From contig NC_063171.1 in assembly GCF_023159225.1 (NCBI RefSeq), positions 37,665,378 through 37,729,377 of the forward strand: a stretch of 64,000 nucleotides of DNA, read 5' to 3'. The position numbers and the translations under genes were made by a program. Source of the DNA: Perognathus longimembris pacificus (taxonomy: Eukaryota > Chordata > Mammalia > Rodentia > Heteromyidae). The notes beneath the pieces are model-generated. The model was given only the letters and a program-made list of their open reading frames with translations. It ran no database searches and had not been told where the DNA came from. Below, piece by piece: positions 35,250 through 46,030 of this stretch (position 1 is its first letter; every line of letters begins with the position of its first letter).

Positions 35250-35530
35250 TGATAGTACTGGTGTTGAAATCAGTACTTTGTGCTTACTAGGCAAGTACTC
35301 CACCATTGAGCTACATTACCAGCTTATGGTTTTGCATTGGTTATTTTTTAGATAGGTTCTTGTTTCATGCCTGGGGGTATGCTTGGATAGCAATCCTCTT
35401 GATTCTCACTTCTGCTTACAGCTGGGATGACAGACCTGTGCCTCCCTGTCGAGCTTCTGGGGGTTTTGAGAACATGTCTGCTTGGGCTAGCCTAGAACCA
35501 TGATCCTCCTGACCTTAGCCCCCTGTATAG
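35250..35530 (-). mobile_element. B1-B1-ID trimeric SINE
   Basis: Antisense ID part ('cttactaggcaagtactcca'), antisense B1 ('gcttacagctgggatgacag') and a second antisense B1 ('tgcttgggctagcctagaac', 'atgatcctcctgacctta'). Confidence 0.65.
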
Positions 35531-35780
35531 TTAGAGTATTTTTTGAGATGTATTCATGTTCTTAGATATCCTACAGTTATATTGATTGACATTTAGTGCT
35601 CCCTAGTAAGACTAGAATGTATTCTGTCTCTGATAGAAAAGTGATTTGTCCCAATATTTTTCTATTATGAACAATGCTGCTGGAATAAACCTGTATTTCC
35701 TAGGATACAAGTGATTTCCGGTTATATAACTGGGGCTAGAATTGCCAAATAATGGGTTAGTTCAACTTCACTGGGGTGTG
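35531..35780 (-). mobile_element. Old L1 antisense fragment
   Basis: 'tattatgaacaatgctgctg' and 'gctagaattgccaaataatg' follow an antisense L1 ORF2 3' block order. Decayed. Confidence 0.5.
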
Positions 35781-36464
35781 CTTCATTGCTTTCCAACATG
35801 ACTTGGTCAATTTTAGATCTTATGTTCATTACTAATAATACCGGAGACTTCACAGACTGGAGGTAAAGGAATTACCTGGTATGGAGGTATCCTATGGAGG
35901 GTACCAGTCACAGAAGAAGAAATGGGTGGGAATGCCAAGGCCTGATTGAAATGTTGGGACTGCATTTTTCCTGTTTTTGTTCCTCCTTCCCTGACTCCAG
36001 TTTTCATATAGGAAATATTTTTTGTCACTTGAATGTGTTCGAAAAGCTGCTAGGAAGCTGAAATGTCAAAAGTAAAACAGGAGTCTCAAAGTTAAAGACA
36101 GAGGAGAAGGGGATGTGCTCAACACGTATTCTTTTGAGGGTCTGAATGCCCTTCTCACAGTGGAAGGGAAGGAGATGATTTGCAAATATTTGGATCAACA
36201 TTTTTAGCTCCAGAGTCGAAATGCTTTTGTTTGTGGGCAGAAATACCCCTATAGTCACAGTATACAACTGATTGTGAGAGACATGTATGCCACTTTTTTT
36301 TTGGTCCAAAGAATAGGAAAATATGGATATAACACTGCCCCAAAAGGTGAGTGTCTGGACATTCGGTGAGTCTTGCTCCTTAATTAAGGTAAGGACTCGA
36401 GAACTCTGCATCTTTTTGCCACTTCTTCCTTTTAGATGATGACCAACTACCAACTGAGCCTATT
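35781..36464. other. Unassigned DNA
   Basis: Nothing recognised. The 142-residue minus-strand frame at 36025-36453 has no domain that I know and no nearby support, so I do not call it a gene. Confidence 0.4.
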
Positions 36465-36615
36465 AGAAACACAGCCTTTAATCTTCAAAAGACCCTTGCA
36501 GACATTTTGTTCCAGGATTCAAAATGCACGATCTGAGGTTTAGAGAGGTAGCTTACCTCAGGGTTTGTGGGTTATAGATTTGAGAGCCACAGCATGTCTG
36601 TCTGATGCCATTGGG
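36465..36615 (-). mobile_element. MIR SINE fragment
   Basis: 'gatctgaggtttagagaggt' and 'agcttacctcagggtttgtg' are antisense MIR core. Confidence 0.6.
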
Positions 36616-36629
36616 CATTCTCTGTCTCT

Positions 36630-36632
36630 TAT

Positions 36633-36668
<36 letters not shown>

Positions 36669-36670
36669 GA
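36630..36670. repeat. (CT)n microsatellite
   Basis: CT units with one missing T. Confidence 0.94.
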
Positions 36671-38366
36671 TCCTCTATTCTTTGTTTTTTCCTTTATAAC
36701 CACATAACGCAGAACAAGTGTTCTAGCCTGAGCTTTACATTAGAAAATAACAGCACACATAAACACTTGAATAAACATTTATGAAACAATAAAACTCACC
36801 ATATGAACTTTTACATTCTATTAGAAACACTGTTGTGAGACTGCAAGGGTCTTTCCCCTTCATGCTATTACTGAGATTGCCTTTTTATTTCTCTCTTAAA
36901 TCTACTCTCACAGCTTTGGGTAAGCATGCATTTTTCCCCCCTTGGTCTTGAAATAGTATGTGCGTACAATAAGGTAGGTGTCTACCATAAATCTTATTCC
37001 AATGTGTAGTGTATCTGTTGTTTCCGCTCTCATGCCGTGTTTCTCACAGAGAGTGAGAAACATATTTCTTCTCATCCTAGTCAGGAATTTCAGTGGACGC
37101 ATTCATAAGATACGCTGGTACCAACACATGATATCCTTCAGCCCTAATATCTGTCTCAGAGAAGCAGTCAGGCTTGGTGGCACAACCAGCAGGCCAGTCC
37201 CCTGCTCTCTGGAGTGGCTGCTATCTCTGCCTCTCAGGCTCTTCACCTTTCCAGGCACATCTCATCCTCCTCACAGGGAAACCAGGGGCAGAGATGAGGC
37301 ATTGTTCAAGCATGGGAATAAACAATAAGATCAGTTGCAAAAGGAGTGTGTGTGGCTTGGGAGAATCCATTGCCACCACCCAGGATGCACCAGGAGGAGA
37401 TATTTCTCTTCAGATCCCGTCTCCTGCAACCCTTCTTCCTGCCTCCCATGCATTTTATCCCATCTCCTATTCCCACCCATCCTCTGCACAGAAGGGAGAG
37501 GTGTGAAAGGTTTCTAATGAATGTCTCCCTATAAACTGGGAATCTGTAGTGATCTGCTGAGTTATTTTCTGTGACTCAATATATTTCACAGTTCCTCATG
37601 AGAAACAGATTAGGGGTTTTAGGCTTTGGCCTCATTTTGCCTACAGGATACAGGAGAGAGAATTTCAAAGAATAATAGATTACTGAGTTTGACAATACAT
37701 AAGAAACCAGAGGTAGAGACACAATTGGGAAGAGGGACTAGCAAAGGCTAGCATATATTTTCCATAAGGGAACCGGTAGCTTTCTGAGTCCTTCTGCTTC
37801 TGCATTCTTGTTCGTTGTTTTGATTTGCTATCCTTTAAAAACGTAAAAGTCATTCTCAGCTTGGATCCTTACAGAACTAGGCCACAGGCTGGATTTGGCT
37901 TATAGTTTGCCAACTCCAGTTCTGTAATAGCACTCACACTTTTGAAGGAATAAAATGTCAGAGAAAAAAATACCTTAGAGTTTTAATTTGGTGAGTTTTG
38001 ATAGGAAGCAATAACAAGCATGAGTAATTAGGAACGAATTTCCTGAAGACAAAATGAGTGAAGGAAACGTTAAAAAAGTTGAAGATTATGAGAAAATTAT
38101 TGAGAGGAAGTAGGGACATAGAATGAGGACCTGAGGACCAAGCTGAGTGTCTTAAACAGTTGAGAGTCTGTGATAATGGATGATGAATTACATTTTCCCT
38201 TAGGGGCAAATGCATACCAGCGCTACTGATCTGCATAGGGTTTGAAAAGGAATTTACTCCCATCTTATGGTTCATAATTCTAGTCCCCTACCCCCCCTTT
38301 TATTTTTACCACATATGGTAGCTCTTAGACCTTCACTTTTATTTCTTCCACTCTCCAATGGCGATG
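36671..38366. other. Unassigned DNA
   Basis: No repeat or gene that I can support. Confidence 0.4.
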
Positions 38367-38950
38367 GCTTAGTGTTGGGGTTCAGCTTTGGCCTTGAGGG
38401 GGAAGGGCAGAGGAGAGCGCTCCCAATACACCGCCCTTCCCCCAGCCCTGGGGGAATGCGGAAGCAGGCCACAATTCTCTGGGTCCCGAGCCAGAAGAAC
38501 TGGCTTTGCGACCAGCCCCCCCACTTTCTCGCCAGCCCATTTGCTCCCCATTCTCGCGGGCTTTGCCCCTGGGGTGGTGCTATCCAGGTGACGTTAGCTC
38601 ATGAGGAGGTCTTATGACAAGCTCGCCAGCCTATCGCCAGTTCCTGGTCAATCACCCCTTTTCTCGTCACCCCTACTATATCAATTGTTAGCCACTCCCT
38701 TATTAAATCAGATTTGCTCTTGAAGCGTCTCCGAGATCCATCTGCGCCTGGCTTCCTTCGTGGGTAAGGAGGGAGGACAAGCGATCTCATACTGCCGTGT
38801 GCACCTGAGGTCTTTCCTGAGCCCCCCACTCCACTCTGGCCTTATCTGCGGGTCGGGTGACCAGGGGAGAGGGTGAGAAAGGGAGTGATTAGAGTAGAGT
38901 AGAGCCTGATCCCCCGTGCCAGGGGAGGCAACCCGAGCCTGGCAGCTTAG
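38367..38950 (+). mobile_element. Solo LTR, class II (ERVK/IAP-like) by target-site length
   Basis: The LTR spans 38373-38944 (572 bp), starts TGTTGGGG and ends GGCA. It is bracketed by an exact 6-bp direct repeat GCTTAG (38367-38372, 38945-38950). It is the most GC- and CpG-rich block in its neighbourhood. An ATTAAA signal lies near 38702. There are no internal genes, so recombination between LTRs has removed the provirus. A 6-bp duplication is typical of class II rodent elements. The open frames here are LTR shadows. Confidence 0.85.
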
Positions 38951-39364
38951 TGCTTGCTTGTTTGATCAGCCTTCATGATTAAAAACTGGAAAGGAGGGAA
39001 GAATCGAGTACATTCTGTTGCAGGTTGGCAAGGATGGGTGGGGAGGAGAAATGCAGGAGTTGTGGGAAATTTCCTGTGGATTAGGAACCACATTCAATAA
39101 ATAATATGTTCTATGAAACTCTAATCAAATCAGGAAACTTTTTATCCTCAGCTAGCTGGCCATCAGAAAACATGCAAGATGGAAAAAAAGTCTGAATGCA
39201 TATCGAAGTGCAATAAATTTCCAAGACAACAGAAGGAAAAGAATCTCAATCCAAAAATCAGGTTGGAAAAGAAATGACAGGCTACATTTTTGCCCAAATA
39301 TGGATGAAAACCAGACTTTTTGAGTATCTTTAAAGTATTAGATATTACAGAAAAGTGCCTCCAG
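38951..39364. other. Unassigned DNA
   Basis: Nothing recognised. Confidence 0.4.
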
Positions 39365-39560
39365 CATTCTGAAAGAGCACTTGATTAGGAGTCAACATAT
39401 ATTGGCTTCAGCCTAGCCTTGTAGCTTCAAGAAAGTAATTTAGCCTACTCAAGTCTAAATTTCTTCAAAATAGTATGCTTTTCTATTTTACAGTGGTGTT
39501 TTTATTTGTAAAGTATATATTAAAATGCCTTGTAAACTATAAGTAATTATGATAATGACA
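39365..39560 (+). mobile_element. MIR SINE
   Basis: 'gagcacttgattaggagtca', 'aagaaagtaatttagcctac' and the AT-rich 3' part 'aatgccttgtaaactataag' match MIR in order. Confidence 0.7.
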
Positions 39561-39997
39561 GAGACTTTGTGTTAGAATTTCCTTGGTGGTTTGACCTTAA
39601 TCATACATGGTAGACAACTTCTTGTACACTGTGATTTGCAGTTTCTAAAGTATAAGTTGCCTGTCAAAGTTCTCTTAAATTGGTCTGTGATAAAATGATC
39701 AAATTATTTTCATGGGGTCCTAAGTTTCTATAGTCCTCAGGCAAATTAAGTGAACACAAGGGTGCAGGTGTTACTGAATACAGGGCTTAGCTTAACCTAT
39801 GACTAGCTGGTTGGTTACCTAAGAATGTCCCAAGAGAATGGAGCAGACTTGCTTCTAGGGGGGAGCAAGCCACAAAGAAAGGAGGAAAGGTCTGCAAATC
39901 ACTTCATAGCTCTTTCCTAGTTTATTCTGTATAGATCCACCATTGTTGAAAGATGGCACTCTGAGATTGGCACTTTGAATTCCTTACCAGTATCAAT
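39561..39997. other. Unassigned DNA
   Basis: Nothing recognised. Confidence 0.4.
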
Positions 39998-40081
39998 TTT
40001 CTCTCTCCCTCTCTCCCTCTCCCTCTCCTTCTCCCTCTTCCTTTCCCTCTCCCTCTCCCTCCTTCCCTCCTCTCCCTCCCT

Positions 40082-40120
<39 letters not shown>

Positions 40121-40133
40121 CTCTTCCCCTTCT
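39998..40133. repeat. Polypyrimidine (CCCTCT)n/(CT)n tract
   Basis: A nearly pure C+T stretch of about 135 bp. Its reverse strand gives an Arg/Glu-rich frame that is not a gene. Confidence 0.95.
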
Positions 40134-40554
40134 CAAAAAAGTGTGGCTCACAGGATAATATCCTGCCTCTATTATAGCCCAAGTATCTAACTAGCTAACT
40201 CTGCACCAACAAATCATGCTTCCCTTCCAGGGATGACTTTTGCAGAGTCCCTCATCAGTGGGCAGGACTGGATACCAGCAGCATGGGTAGATGCAATCTG
40301 TATCTTTCATAGGTTGAAGTGGTTGAAAAACAAATGTGCAATATGCTCTCTCCATTCCTTTTTTCTTGTCAGCTTATTGGATATTGATGCCGGTGGCAAT
40401 GCTGTCAACCAGATTTTAAAAGACAGAATCATTGCATGAATGGGAGAAAATTGTGCATCTGAGTCACTGCTTGGAGTAGAGCCACTAGCCCAGGACTTAT
40501 ATTCAACTGGAATGGGAGCAAAACTATTTCTTCTCTTTTTCTTCCTTCTTCTTT
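40134..40554. other. Unassigned DNA
   Basis: Nothing recognised. Confidence 0.4.
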
Positions 40555-40765
40555 TTTTAACCCAGCACTTCTCTGGATTAAATTCAGGGTTCATACTTGC
40601 TAGGCAAGTGCCCTACCACTTGAACCACATCTCTCAATTCTTTTGCTTTTAGTTTATTTTTTATATTGGTTCTCACACATTTTCCCAGGATGATCTTGCA
40701 TACTGTGGTACTCCTATTACTCCTAGGATTCCAGGCATGTGTCATGGTACCTAGTGGTTTTTGTT
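40555..40765 (-). mobile_element. ID-B1 composite SINE
   Basis: Antisense ID ('cttgctaggcaagtgcccta', 'accacttgaaccacatctct') followed by antisense B1 ('cccaggatgatcttgcatac', 'attccaggcatgtgtcatgg'). Confidence 0.8.
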
Positions 40766-40905
40766 AAGTTTGTTTTTGTTTTATGCCACTAGAAGTTTTG
40801 AGGGTTTTTTTATTGTTGTTTTTTTCTTCTAGGAGAACAGAAAATGTCATTTGGGTTGAAACAACTAGAGCTATTAGCAAATTTTCTACTCTCTACAAAC
40901 TATGA

Positions 40906-40910
<5 letters not shown>

Positions 40911-40959
<49 letters not shown>

Positions 40960-41010
40960 CAGAGAGACAGAGAGACAGAGAGACAAAGAGAGACAAAGAG
41001 AGAGAGAGTT
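40911..41010. repeat. (GT)n-(GA)n microsatellite
   Basis: GT tract passing into GAGACA-type units. Confidence 0.95.
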
Positions 41011-41924
41011 GTAGCCCTTATCCTTTCTCTTCTCTACAACCTTCTTTTTTAATTTCTCCCTGAAATTATGTCTTCAGCAAATAATAAAGTCAACAAAGAG
41101 TGAAGAGAAAAATAATGACTATTTTATTAATTCCTTTTTTTTTTTTTTTGCTTGATTTGACTGCAGCATGACTACTGTGTTCACAGACACTTGGCTTAAA
41201 TCCCTGTGCTGCATATAAAAGAGTAAAAAGAGTAAAAGGCTATAAGTTTTAATGACATGATTTTAAATTGAGAGCTCGAATGAGATTTGTTTCATTTCCA
41301 TTTCTTGCTTTTTAGTTGGCAGGGTGCCCTTGCAACATGGGGTCGTTAGCATAGCACTGTGAGGTCATTACCTGGCTTACGAAATTGACACCAGAAATGC
41401 AGGAATTGCTTCTAGCTCAAGCCTGGAGCCCATGTTCATTTAGTTTTCTTTTTGGATAGGAGAGAAAATGGAACCCTGATGTTTAAAGCAGGTCTGGTAA
41501 CACATACACGGTCAGAAAACAGGCAAAAAAAACAAACAAACAACCTATGAAATAATACCAGACAAATAAGTGATCACAAAAGCACAACAGTCTCATCTTT
41601 ATTACCTCATAGTTTTTCTGTTTCTATCAATTTTTGTTTTCTTCCCAGGGGTACTTACAATATTAGCAAGTAAAGCTTTTACTGAAAACTGTTACCACTG
41701 TGTCACTGGAGTGTGGTATTGGATAAGACTATGGCTGCTAAACGAGAAAATCACTCCACAATCACTTAGGGATTAAGTGGCTTACCTGGCATTGGGAACA
41801 TGGCTGAGAATCCCCTCTGTGGTTTCTATCACCAGAGTATACAGGCAACACAGAATCTCACTTGTCTTGGAGAACCCTTTAACCTCCTGCAACTTTCTAG
41901 GTATGATGGGCTCCATTTGGGCTG
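41011..41924. other. Unassigned DNA
   Basis: Contains a poly-T run near 41137-41149. No gene or repeat is assigned. Confidence 0.4.
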
Positions 41925-42065
41925 AGCATCTCTGGGTTTGAATCTTGACTCTGCTGTTTACTATGCTTAGTAAACTTTTAGATGAATGACTGACAAGCTT
42001 TCTCTCTGTCTCTGCAATTATAGATCTACCACCTAGGCTTGTTAGAGGAGAACTATTACAAGTAA
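41925..42065 (+). mobile_element. MIR-like fragment
   Basis: 'ctctgggtttgaatcttgac' and 'tctgctgtttactatgctta' match the MIR 5' half. Confidence 0.65.
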
Positions 42066-42364
42066 ATCATTGGATAGTGCTGCTAAATAGGAATCTGTAT
42101 TGGCAGGGGTTGTTTTCTGTTGTGGGGACACTTGCTTGGGTCTCTTCTGCCTTCTGTCCCAGTTTCCTGCAGCCATCTCTAGGGGTCTTCACATCACTCT
42201 GGATGCATAATCAGCCTTTCTCTCCCACCATCCAGGTCCTAAAGTTTTCTCTGTAGCAGTAGGTCTCACTTTTTACTTCTTTCTGGATTCTGGTACTGTA
42301 TTCGAATCTTGTCTCCCCCTAGGGATGACAGTACACTGCTCATCCAATCTTCTACATCAGATTC

Positions 42365-42601
42365 AAGAGTTGTAATGAAGGGCTGGGGATATAGCCTAGT
42401 GGCAAGAGTGCCTGCCTCGGATACACGAGGCCCTAGGTTCGATTCCCCAGCACCACATATACAGAAAACGGCCAGAAACGGCGCTGTGGCTCAAGTGGCA
42501 GAGTGCTAGCCTTGAGCGGGAAGAAGCCAGGGACAGTGCTCAGGCCCTGAGTCCAAGGCCCACGACTGGCCAAAAAAAAAAAAAAAAGAGTTGTAATGAA
42601 G
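42365..42601 (+). mobile_element. IDL-Geo SINE, young subfamily, with exact target duplication
   Basis: The element (42381-42585) is flanked by the perfect 16-bp repeat AAGAGTTGTAATGAAG (42365-42380 and 42586-42601). It carries 'ctgcctcggatacacgagg' and 'gagcgggaagaagcc', shared with the copies at 49784 and 51793. Several CpG are intact, which supports a recent insertion. Confidence 0.97.
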
Positions 42602-43226
42602 AAAGTGTTTGGTCTTCTTTTTTAAATTGGTGCTTAATATTTTTCATACCAAGCCCTGTGGTAGGAGAAAACAACTTAGTTTAGAGGCAAAAGACAGAAA
42701 AAAATTGCCGTGATAACGACACAATTACAGAAGGGCAGGAGAGCAGGCTGTCCTAAAATCTTTGTAGAAGACAAGTGGGACACATCATGCCCTCCCAACT
42801 AAGAGCCATAAACATTAACTTTGTTGCATAGATAATAAATAACTTATACCCATACAGTACAGGGAATCATTCTGAGTATCTTTTGCACTCAGGACTTTGA
42901 CCACATAGCTTTTGGTGACCTGTTTTCTAAAGACAAAAAGAGCTCAGAGAAATAGCAAAGCTCAGTAGTTTTACTGTTGATGCTGAAATTTCCAAGTTAC
43001 TTTATGTATATTCCAGAATAAAGCATGTAAGTGAAGAGGTTAATATTAAGTTCCAAGGATTTTAGTACATAAAAATGCAGAAAACAAAAAATTAAGGAGG
43101 AATCCTATAGTACTGACTCTGAGTTGCAAATATCAAGATGAACGTAAGGTTATATATAATCCGTATTATATAATCAGAATATATGGAAGGGAAAGGAGAC
43201 AGGAAATAGAGATAATGAGCAAGGAA

Positions 43227-43227
<1 letters not shown>
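42602..43227. other. Unassigned DNA
   Basis: Nothing recognised. Confidence 0.4.

Positions 43228-43266
<39 letters not shown>
43228..43266. repeat. (CA)n microsatellite
   Basis: About 19 CA units, followed closely by a short GA run. Confidence 0.96.
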
Positions 43267-43270
<4 letters not shown>

Positions 43271-44089
43271 GCTCACAGAGAGAGAGAGATAAAATGCATA
43301 TACTATGTCTAGTGAAAGATCTTGAAAATCATGTGTTTCCTACAGCATTCATGTTTTTCTTCCTTTTTTTCCTTCTTTCTTTCTTCCTTGCTCTCTAAAA
43401 TACCATTTGCACTGATAACTAGAGTTCATTCTTGACTTTCATTTTCATTTTGCAGGAAAGCCTGCGTTGGCAAGCACTCCAATCTACAGCTTTACTGTGG
43501 TATGCAACAAGACAGAAAATAATTTAGAATGTGGGTGGCCACTGTGGCAGTGGAAAGGAAGGTACTAGAAAACCTGCCACGTGTCTACTCTGTTTCATGA
43601 GTACAAACAAATGTTAGAGCCATCCCCAAATTTAAGAAATTACTTCATCCTCTGCTCTTCCCCAGGGGCATAGCACTCTTTCTCTCTCCACTGATTCTGT
43701 GATTTGCTTTGTCAGGCACAATGTGGACAGGAATGACAGCATGCTAGCCCCAAGAAGTGTTTAGAGGAGTTTCACACTTTCACTTTGCCTTTGCACTCTT
43801 AACATCCAGGAAAAGAAGAGCACATCCTCCCCTCCCCGGAGTTCCAATTTAGGGACTGACACAGAGCCCAGCAGAGCCAGCAACATCACAGACCTGTGAG
43901 TAAGAAATGTTTGCTGTTCTAAGACTCTGAAATTTTGGATTGTTGCTAAAGCAAAAGCTGACTAATATGCCCATTACTACTCCAGGAGGAAATGAATATT
44001 TGAGCTATTCACAAAATGTTGGCAACTAGCTCAAATGACTATCGTATTGCATTTATTTGCCCATTGAATTTTTTAACCAACAGATTAGG
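43267..44089. other. Unassigned DNA
   Basis: A pyrimidine-rich patch at 43355-43395. Nothing else. Confidence 0.4.
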
Positions 44090-44280
44090 CATGGTTGCAT
44101 ATGTTTGTAACCCCAGCTACTTGGGAGGCCAAGGTAGGCAGATTGTAAACTAAGGCTACCAGTCTGGGAAAGAGACCCCATCTGAAAACAATCAAAGGAC
44201 TGGGGGTGGTGGCTCAGGTGGTAAAGTGCTGATCTGGCAAATGTGAGGCTTTGATCTCAAACCCCGGAGCTAACAAAAGA
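44090..44280 (+). mobile_element. B1-ID dimeric SINE
   Basis: 'gtttgtaaccccagctactt' and 'gggaggccaaggtaggcag' (7SL/B1-like), then 'tggctcaggtggtaaagtgc' (ID/tRNA-like). Confidence 0.85.
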
Positions 44281-44371
44281 ATTTCACTGACATATAATAT
44301 CTGTACGTACAATATGATAAGTGGATAACACAAGTATATATCTTGGGTGGTTAATCTGATTTGTTATGATC

Positions 44372-44446
44372 AAACTAGCATTTCTATCAGATGAGATTGG
44401 GCGCGTTCAGGGTGGTATGGCCGTAGACTAAACTAGCATTTCTATC
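44372..44446 (-). pseudogene. Truncated, tailless 5S rRNA retropseudogene with target duplication
   Basis: On the minus strand, starting at 44428, the sequence follows 5S rRNA from its first nucleotide for about 43 nt (GTCTACGGCCATACCACC...). The only two differences are G-to-A changes at CpG sites (positions 31 and 37). It is flanked by the exact 17-bp repeat AAACTAGCATTTCTATC (44372-44388 and 44430-44446). The 5' end is intact, the 3' two thirds are missing, and there is no poly(A). This fits the class of 3'-truncated, tailless retropseudogenes made by the L1 machinery. It cannot make a functional 5S rRNA. Confidence 0.9.
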
Positions 44447-44716
44447 TTACACATTTACAGTTTCTGAAACCTTATCCCTTAAAGAGTATTGTGAATATTA
44501 CAGAGATAGTGTAGGTACAAACATAGGAAGGTGATACAAAACATCATCAATAATAGAAACTACACATACACATAGGACGTTGAAAGTAGTTACAACTGTG
44601 ATATATCACTTGTTTCCATAACATGGAGTTCATTTCACTTAGCATCATCTTATGTGTTTCTAAGGGTATAGCTATTGGGCCTTGTGATGCTCTGCTATGG
44701 CTTGCCTAAACCTGTA

Positions 44717-45292
44717 CTAATTATTCCCAATAAGGGAGGCCATAGAGTCCACGTTTCTTTGGGTCTGGCTCACTTCACTTAGTATAACTTTTTCCAAGTC
44801 CTTCCATTTCCTTACAAATGGAACAATGTCATTCTTTCTGATAGAGGCATAAAATTCCATTGTGTAAATGTACCACATTTTCCTGATCCATTCATCTATG
44901 GAGGGGCATCTGGGTTGGTTCCAGCTTCTCGCTATGACAAATTGTGCTGCGATGAACATTGTTGTGCTGGTGGCATTACTGTGATTTTGTTTGTGGGCTT
45001 TTGGATAGATACCCAACAGTGGGGCTGCTGGGTCATAGGGGAGTTCTATATTGAGCCTTCTGAGGAATCTCCATACTGCTTGCCAGAGTGGCTGAACCAG
45101 TTTACATTCCCACCAACAATGAAGTAGGGTTCCCTTTTGGCCACATCCCCTCCAACAATTGTTATTATTAGTTTTCTTGATATATGACATTCTTGCTGGG
45201 GTGAGATGGAATCTCAATGTTGTTTTGATTTGCATTTCCTTTATGGCCAGTGATGTAGAGCATTTTTTCATATGTCTATTGGCCATTCTCAT
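44717..45292 (-). pseudogene. L1 ORF2 C-terminal fragment
   Basis: A 191-residue open stretch encodes the C-terminal end of LINE-1 ORF2, including the Cys motif CX3CX7HX4C, and finishes at a natural-looking stop. It lacks the endonuclease and polymerase and starts at the inversion breakpoint, so it is not functional. Unlike the copy at 19213, its C-terminal reading frame is not shifted. Confidence 0.95.
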
Positions 45293-45601
45293 CTCTGTAA
45301 TCTTATCTGAGTATATTGGAAACCGTGTTTACTGGTATTGGAAGTAGGAAATTCAAAGGGAATACCAAATTCGAGAGACACAGGGTAAAAAAAGAGAAAT
45401 AACTACAAAAGCAATACTTGCAAAACTCTTTGGCGTAAGTGAACTGAACACCTGGGGGGGGAGGGAAAGGGGGGGAGGGAGGGAGGCATGAGGGACAAGG
45501 CAACAAACAGTACAAGAAATGTATCCAATGCCCAACGTATGATACTGTAACCACTCTGTATGTCAGTTTGATAATAAAAATTTGAGAAAGAAAAAAAAAA
45601 A

Positions 45602-45636
45602 CTGAATCATAATAAAGGGACAACTATTTGACCTTT
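45602..45636 (+). other. L1 3'-transduced segment
   Basis: Thirty-five bases between two poly(A) runs, with AATAAA at 45611-45616. They are not part of the L1 3' end seen at 18641. Inferred to come from the 3' flank of the source L1. Confidence 0.75.
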
Positions 45637-45671
45637 AAAAAAAAAAAAAAAAAGAGTATTGTGAATATTGT

Positions 45672-46000
45672 GTGGACAGCTTCAGTGGCTCAAGCCTGTA
45701 ATCTCAGCTACTTGTGAGGTAAAGGTCAAAGCATCTTGTAGTTCAAAGCCTATTGTGGCATAAAAGCTCAGTAGACTCCATCTCACTTAATGGAAGGGTG
45801 TGGTTACATGTACCTGGCACCCCCCATGACAAGGGGAAGCCACAAGCAGGAGGTTGAAATCCAGAGTAGCTTGGGCATAAAGTGAGAAACCTGCTTTGAA
45901 AATAACCAGGGGAAAATGGGGGTTGCTGAATGGCTAGAGTGGTAGAGCTCCTGCCTTGCAAGCAATTGTCTAGGAAACATGAGTCCTTCAGTTCTTAAGT
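45672..46000 (+). mobile_element. B1-B1-ID trimeric SINE
   Basis: First B1-like unit 'gtggctcaagcctgtaatct'; second 'gtgtggttacatgtacctgg' (from about 45797); third, ID-like 'tggctagagtggtagagctc' (from about 45925). A CA tract replaces the tail. Confidence 0.75.
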
Positions 46001-46002
46001 GT

Positions 46003-46030
46003 GACACACACACACACACACACACACACT
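46003..46030. repeat. (CA)n microsatellite
   Basis: About 13 CA units at the tail of the trimeric SINE. Confidence 0.94.

Larger units (their letters stand above)
44481..45669. mobile_element. Young L1, 5'-inverted (twin priming), with 3' transduction
   Basis: The insertion is bounded by the perfect 19-bp repeat AAAGAGTATTGTGAATATT (44481-44499 and 45651-45669). Bases 44500-about 45291 are L1 ORF2/3'UTR in minus orientation. Bases 45292-45588 are the L1 3' end in plus orientation, followed by a first poly(A). The two halves abut at the same L1 position, the signature of twin priming. A 35-bp non-L1 segment with its own AATAAA (45611-45616) and a second poly(A) follow, indicating a 3' transduction. 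Confidence 0.95.

Noticed and set aside
36025..36453. A 142-residue minus-strand frame
   Set aside because: No domain, no repeat-derived coding identity and no exon signals that agree with it. Length alone is not enough.
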